Of a stretch of DNA of 64,000 bases, positions 62,319 through 64,000 are shown in pieces. Under the pieces are notes generated by a model, which was not told where the DNA came from, searched no databases, and saw only the letters and a program-made list of their open reading frames with translations. Position numbers and translations under genes: made by a program. This stretch comes from Bacillota bacterium. GTDB taxonomy: Bacteria; Bacillota; Clostridia; Acetivibrionales; DTU013. Positions within the stretch are counted from its first letter, which is position 1; each line of letters begins with the position of its first letter. The stretch spans positions 62,001 to 126,000 of the forward strand of contig JAFABI010000086.1 of NCBI GenBank assembly GCA_023426125.1, given 5' to 3'.

Positions 62319-63923
62319 ATGTACAATGTTATTCTTGTCGAGGATGAAGAAATTTTTCGAAGAGTATTGCCTGCAATCATTGATTGGAATGCCATCGGCT
62401 TTAATATTGTCGCCGTCGTAGACAACGGAAGGAAGGCATTGAAATTCCTGCAGGAAGAACGGGCGGATGTCATTTTAACCGATATCAGGATGCCTGTCCT
62501 GAACGGGCTGGATCTGGCCATGGAAGTGAAGAACCAGTATCCAATGACAAAGGTTGTATTGCTTAGCGCCTTCAATGAGTTTGACTACGCCAGAAAGGGG
62601 ATAGACTGTGGTGTATATGGTTATATCCTCAAATCCGAAGGTGAAGAAGAAATTGAAAAATACTTCAGAAGCCTGAAAAAGGTCCTCGATAACGAAGCGG
62701 ATTTTGAAAACGGAGATATATGGGTGCAGAGAGACCTGTTCTTCCAATGCATGATGAAGAATGGAGCCGCTGCCCTTACGCAAATGGAGGATATCGCAAA
62801 AAAGGCGCAGCTTCCCCTTTCGTACGGAAACTGCACCGTTACGGCCTTTGAACTTGATGAGAGGCAATATGTCGATTATTTGTACGGTTCAGACTGTGTC
62901 AGGGAAATACTTTTGTATATCAGGGATTACCTGGTCTCGCGGATCGAATTTACCCATCTGGGTTATGTTCTTGCTTCAGGCTCTGCCGTCTATGTACTGT
63001 GGACAATGGATAAGGAGAGGGTCATGCAGGAGCTCCGGCCCATATTTGCCGACCTCTCTTCAGAGCTGCAGCTTTATGACAGGGGCGAAGAGCCGGGAAT
63101 AACTGCCACCTGCGCCGTAGGCGAAGCCGGGTACGATATGGCGGGAATCCGGGATTCGTACGGCTCGGCCATGGCTGCCCTGCTTCATCGGACCTACATT
63201 GGCGGAGGGCAGATCATTCATTGCGGCGACCTTGCAGAAGTTACCGGTGCGCGCATGAATTTGCCGGATGAAGGCCGGCTGACGGATCAAATCCTTGCGC
63301 TTATCAACGAGGGGAATACTGTAAAGGCCGCAGGGTATCTTGAGTCCCTTCGGGACCGTATTAAGGCGGATAGGATTACGGATATGAGCGCGGTGACAGC
63401 CTTTGCCATCAGGGTGATATTGGCTGTTATGAGGGATGTCGGTAAAATGCGGGTCAATATGGAAGACGGCCTGCTTTTGAAATCCACCTATCTGATAAAG
63501 GCCATCGGTTTTTGTGATACCATCCGATGTGCTTTGCGGCAGCTGGAGCTATTCCTTGTGGAGGTAATGGCTTTTTTAAGCAGCGATAACGTTACACAGA
63601 ACAGCAAAATTACCGAAGAGGCCTTAAGGTATATAAATTCCAATTACTCGGAGCAGATTACGCTGGAGGATGTCGCAGTGCATGTAAATGTTCATCCCGT
63701 ATATCTTTCAAGGCTTTTTAGCAGGGATGTCAAAAAAACCTTCAAGACCGTATTGACCGAAATCAGGATGGAAAAAGCCAAAAAGCTTTTGGTCGATCTT
63801 GATTACAAAGTATATGAGATCTCGGAATTTGTAGGGTATAAAAAACCACGCTACTTCAGCGAGCTGTTCAAAACATTGACAGGGCTGACTCCCCTGGAAT
63901 ACCGCGAGAAATATAAAATCTAA
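62319..63923 (+). CDS. Response regulator, YesN type (REC + AraC-type HTH)
   Basis: The start at 62319 (MYNVILVEDEEIF) follows TGGAGG; the longer frame adds 20 unlikely codons. The 534-residue product has a receiver domain with acceptor Asp55 (VILTDIRMPVLNG) and Lys in GYILKSEGEEE (Ser rather than Pro after the Lys), a long linker and a C-terminal AraC-type helix-turn-helix (HPVYLSRLFSRDVKKTFKTV, then KKPRYFSELFKTLTGLTP). A kinase gene begins 21 bases downstream, so it is regulator-first, unlike the pair at 29086. The target genes probably lie right of the window. Confidence 0.92.
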   Translation: MYNVILVEDEEIFRRVLPAIIDWNAIGFNIVAVVDNGRKALKFLQEERADVILTDIRMPVLNGLDLAMEVKNQYPMTKVVLLSAFNEFDYARKGIDCGVYGYILKSEGEEEIEKYFRSLKKVLDNEADFENGDIWVQRDLFFQCMMKNGAAALTQMEDIAKKAQLPLSYGNCTVTAFELDERQYVDYLYGSDCVREILLYIRDYLVSRIEFTHLGYVLASGSAVYVLWTMDKERVMQELRPIFADLSSELQLYDRGEEPGITATCAVGEAGYDMAGIRDSYGSAMAALLHRTYIGGGQIIHCGDLAEVTGARMNLPDEGRLTDQILALINEGNTVKAAGYLESLRDRIKADRITDMSAVTAFAIRVILAVMRDVGKMRVNMEDGLLLKSTYLIKAIGFCDTIRCALRQLELFLVEVMAFLSSDNVTQNSKITEEALRYINSNYSEQITLEDVAVHVNVHPVYLSRLFSRDVKKTFKTVLTEIRMEKAKKLLVDLDYKVYEISEFVGYKKPRYFSELFKTLTGLTPLEYREKYKI

Positions 63924-63944
63924 GGCAAAAATGTGGTGAATTTC

Positions 63945-64000
63945 ATGAAATGGCTGCGGTTCAAGGCTTCCTTCGAAAACAGGTTTATCTTATACGGAGC
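63945..64000 (+). CDS. Start of a probable sensor histidine kinase (cut by window end)
   Basis: ATG 63945 begins MKWLRFKASFENRFILYG, a basic juxtamembrane start like those of YesM-type kinases, directly after a YesN-type regulator. Only 18 codons are visible, so the call rests on context. Confidence 0.5.
   Translation, partial: MKWLRFKASFENRFILYG

Overview
The window looks like the chromosome of a fermentative, plant-polysaccharide-degrading anaerobe of the Clostridia (Firmicutes). This rests on the [FeFe]-hydrogenase maturation genes hydE, hydF and hydG, strong AGGAGG ribosome binding sites, TTGACA-N17-TATAAT promoters, YesM/YesN-type two-component systems, Lpl-type sugar ABC transporters without their own ATPase, and a Firmicutes AraR regulator. 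The genus cannot be fixed from the sequence alone. By eye, bases 42000-59500 are more A+T-rich than the first 30 kb. No rRNA, tRNA, CRISPR array, integrase or transposase was seen.

Layout. (1) 1-3078: end of an amino-sugar or glycoside catabolic operon (PfkB kinase, GH4 NAD-dependent glycosidase, NagB-type deaminase). (2) 3183-9328: a promoter and a leader with an internal terminator, then aspartase, HydF, HydG and HydE, with palindromic repeats in the gaps. (3) 9329-10169: a cluster of four DnaA boxes, a consensus promoter and fucU. (4) 10195-18349: L-arabinose locus, with araA divergent from araR-araB-araD-egsA-galM, a putative FMN lipoprotein at the end, and AraR operators in the divergent promoter region. 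(5) 18589-23465: HD-GYP protein, two-part ThrE-type exporter, chemoreceptor and a LysM-CAP secreted protein. (6) 23661-28947: a second type IIA topoisomerase pair and a TVP38/DedA-like membrane protein. (7) 29086-41841: sensor kinase and response regulator, solute-binding protein, two permeases, PfkB kinase, GH38-like protein, D-lyxose/mannose isomerase and an orphan response regulator. (8) 41871-59582: large secreted beta-helix proteins (GH141-like) with discoidin-type modules, a secreted and a cytosolic copy of one esterase, a tyrosine-phosphatase-like protein, an LplB/LplC/LplA-type transporter and a GH29-like enzyme. (9) 59653-64000: Ig-like membrane protein, a broken S41 peptidase, an HtrA protease and the start of another YesN/YesM pair.

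How the genes may work together. Regions 7 and 8 read as two adjacent glycan-use modules. Module A probably imports an oligosaccharide, cleaves it inside the cell (GH38-like), isomerises the released aldose (D-lyxose/D-mannose isomerase) and phosphorylates the ketose (PfkB). Module B attacks a decorated, probably esterified and perhaps fucosylated wall polysaccharide outside the cell, imports fragments through the Lpl-type transporter and finishes them with the cytosolic esterase and GH29-like enzyme.

The most unusual points are the loss of the canonical nucleophile in the GH38-like protein, the four DnaA boxes away from any visible dnaA, the terminator-bearing leader before the hydrogenase maturation genes, the duplicated leader block inside module B, four nearly identical discoidin modules in two neighbouring genes, and the truncated, frameshifted S41 peptidase relic.
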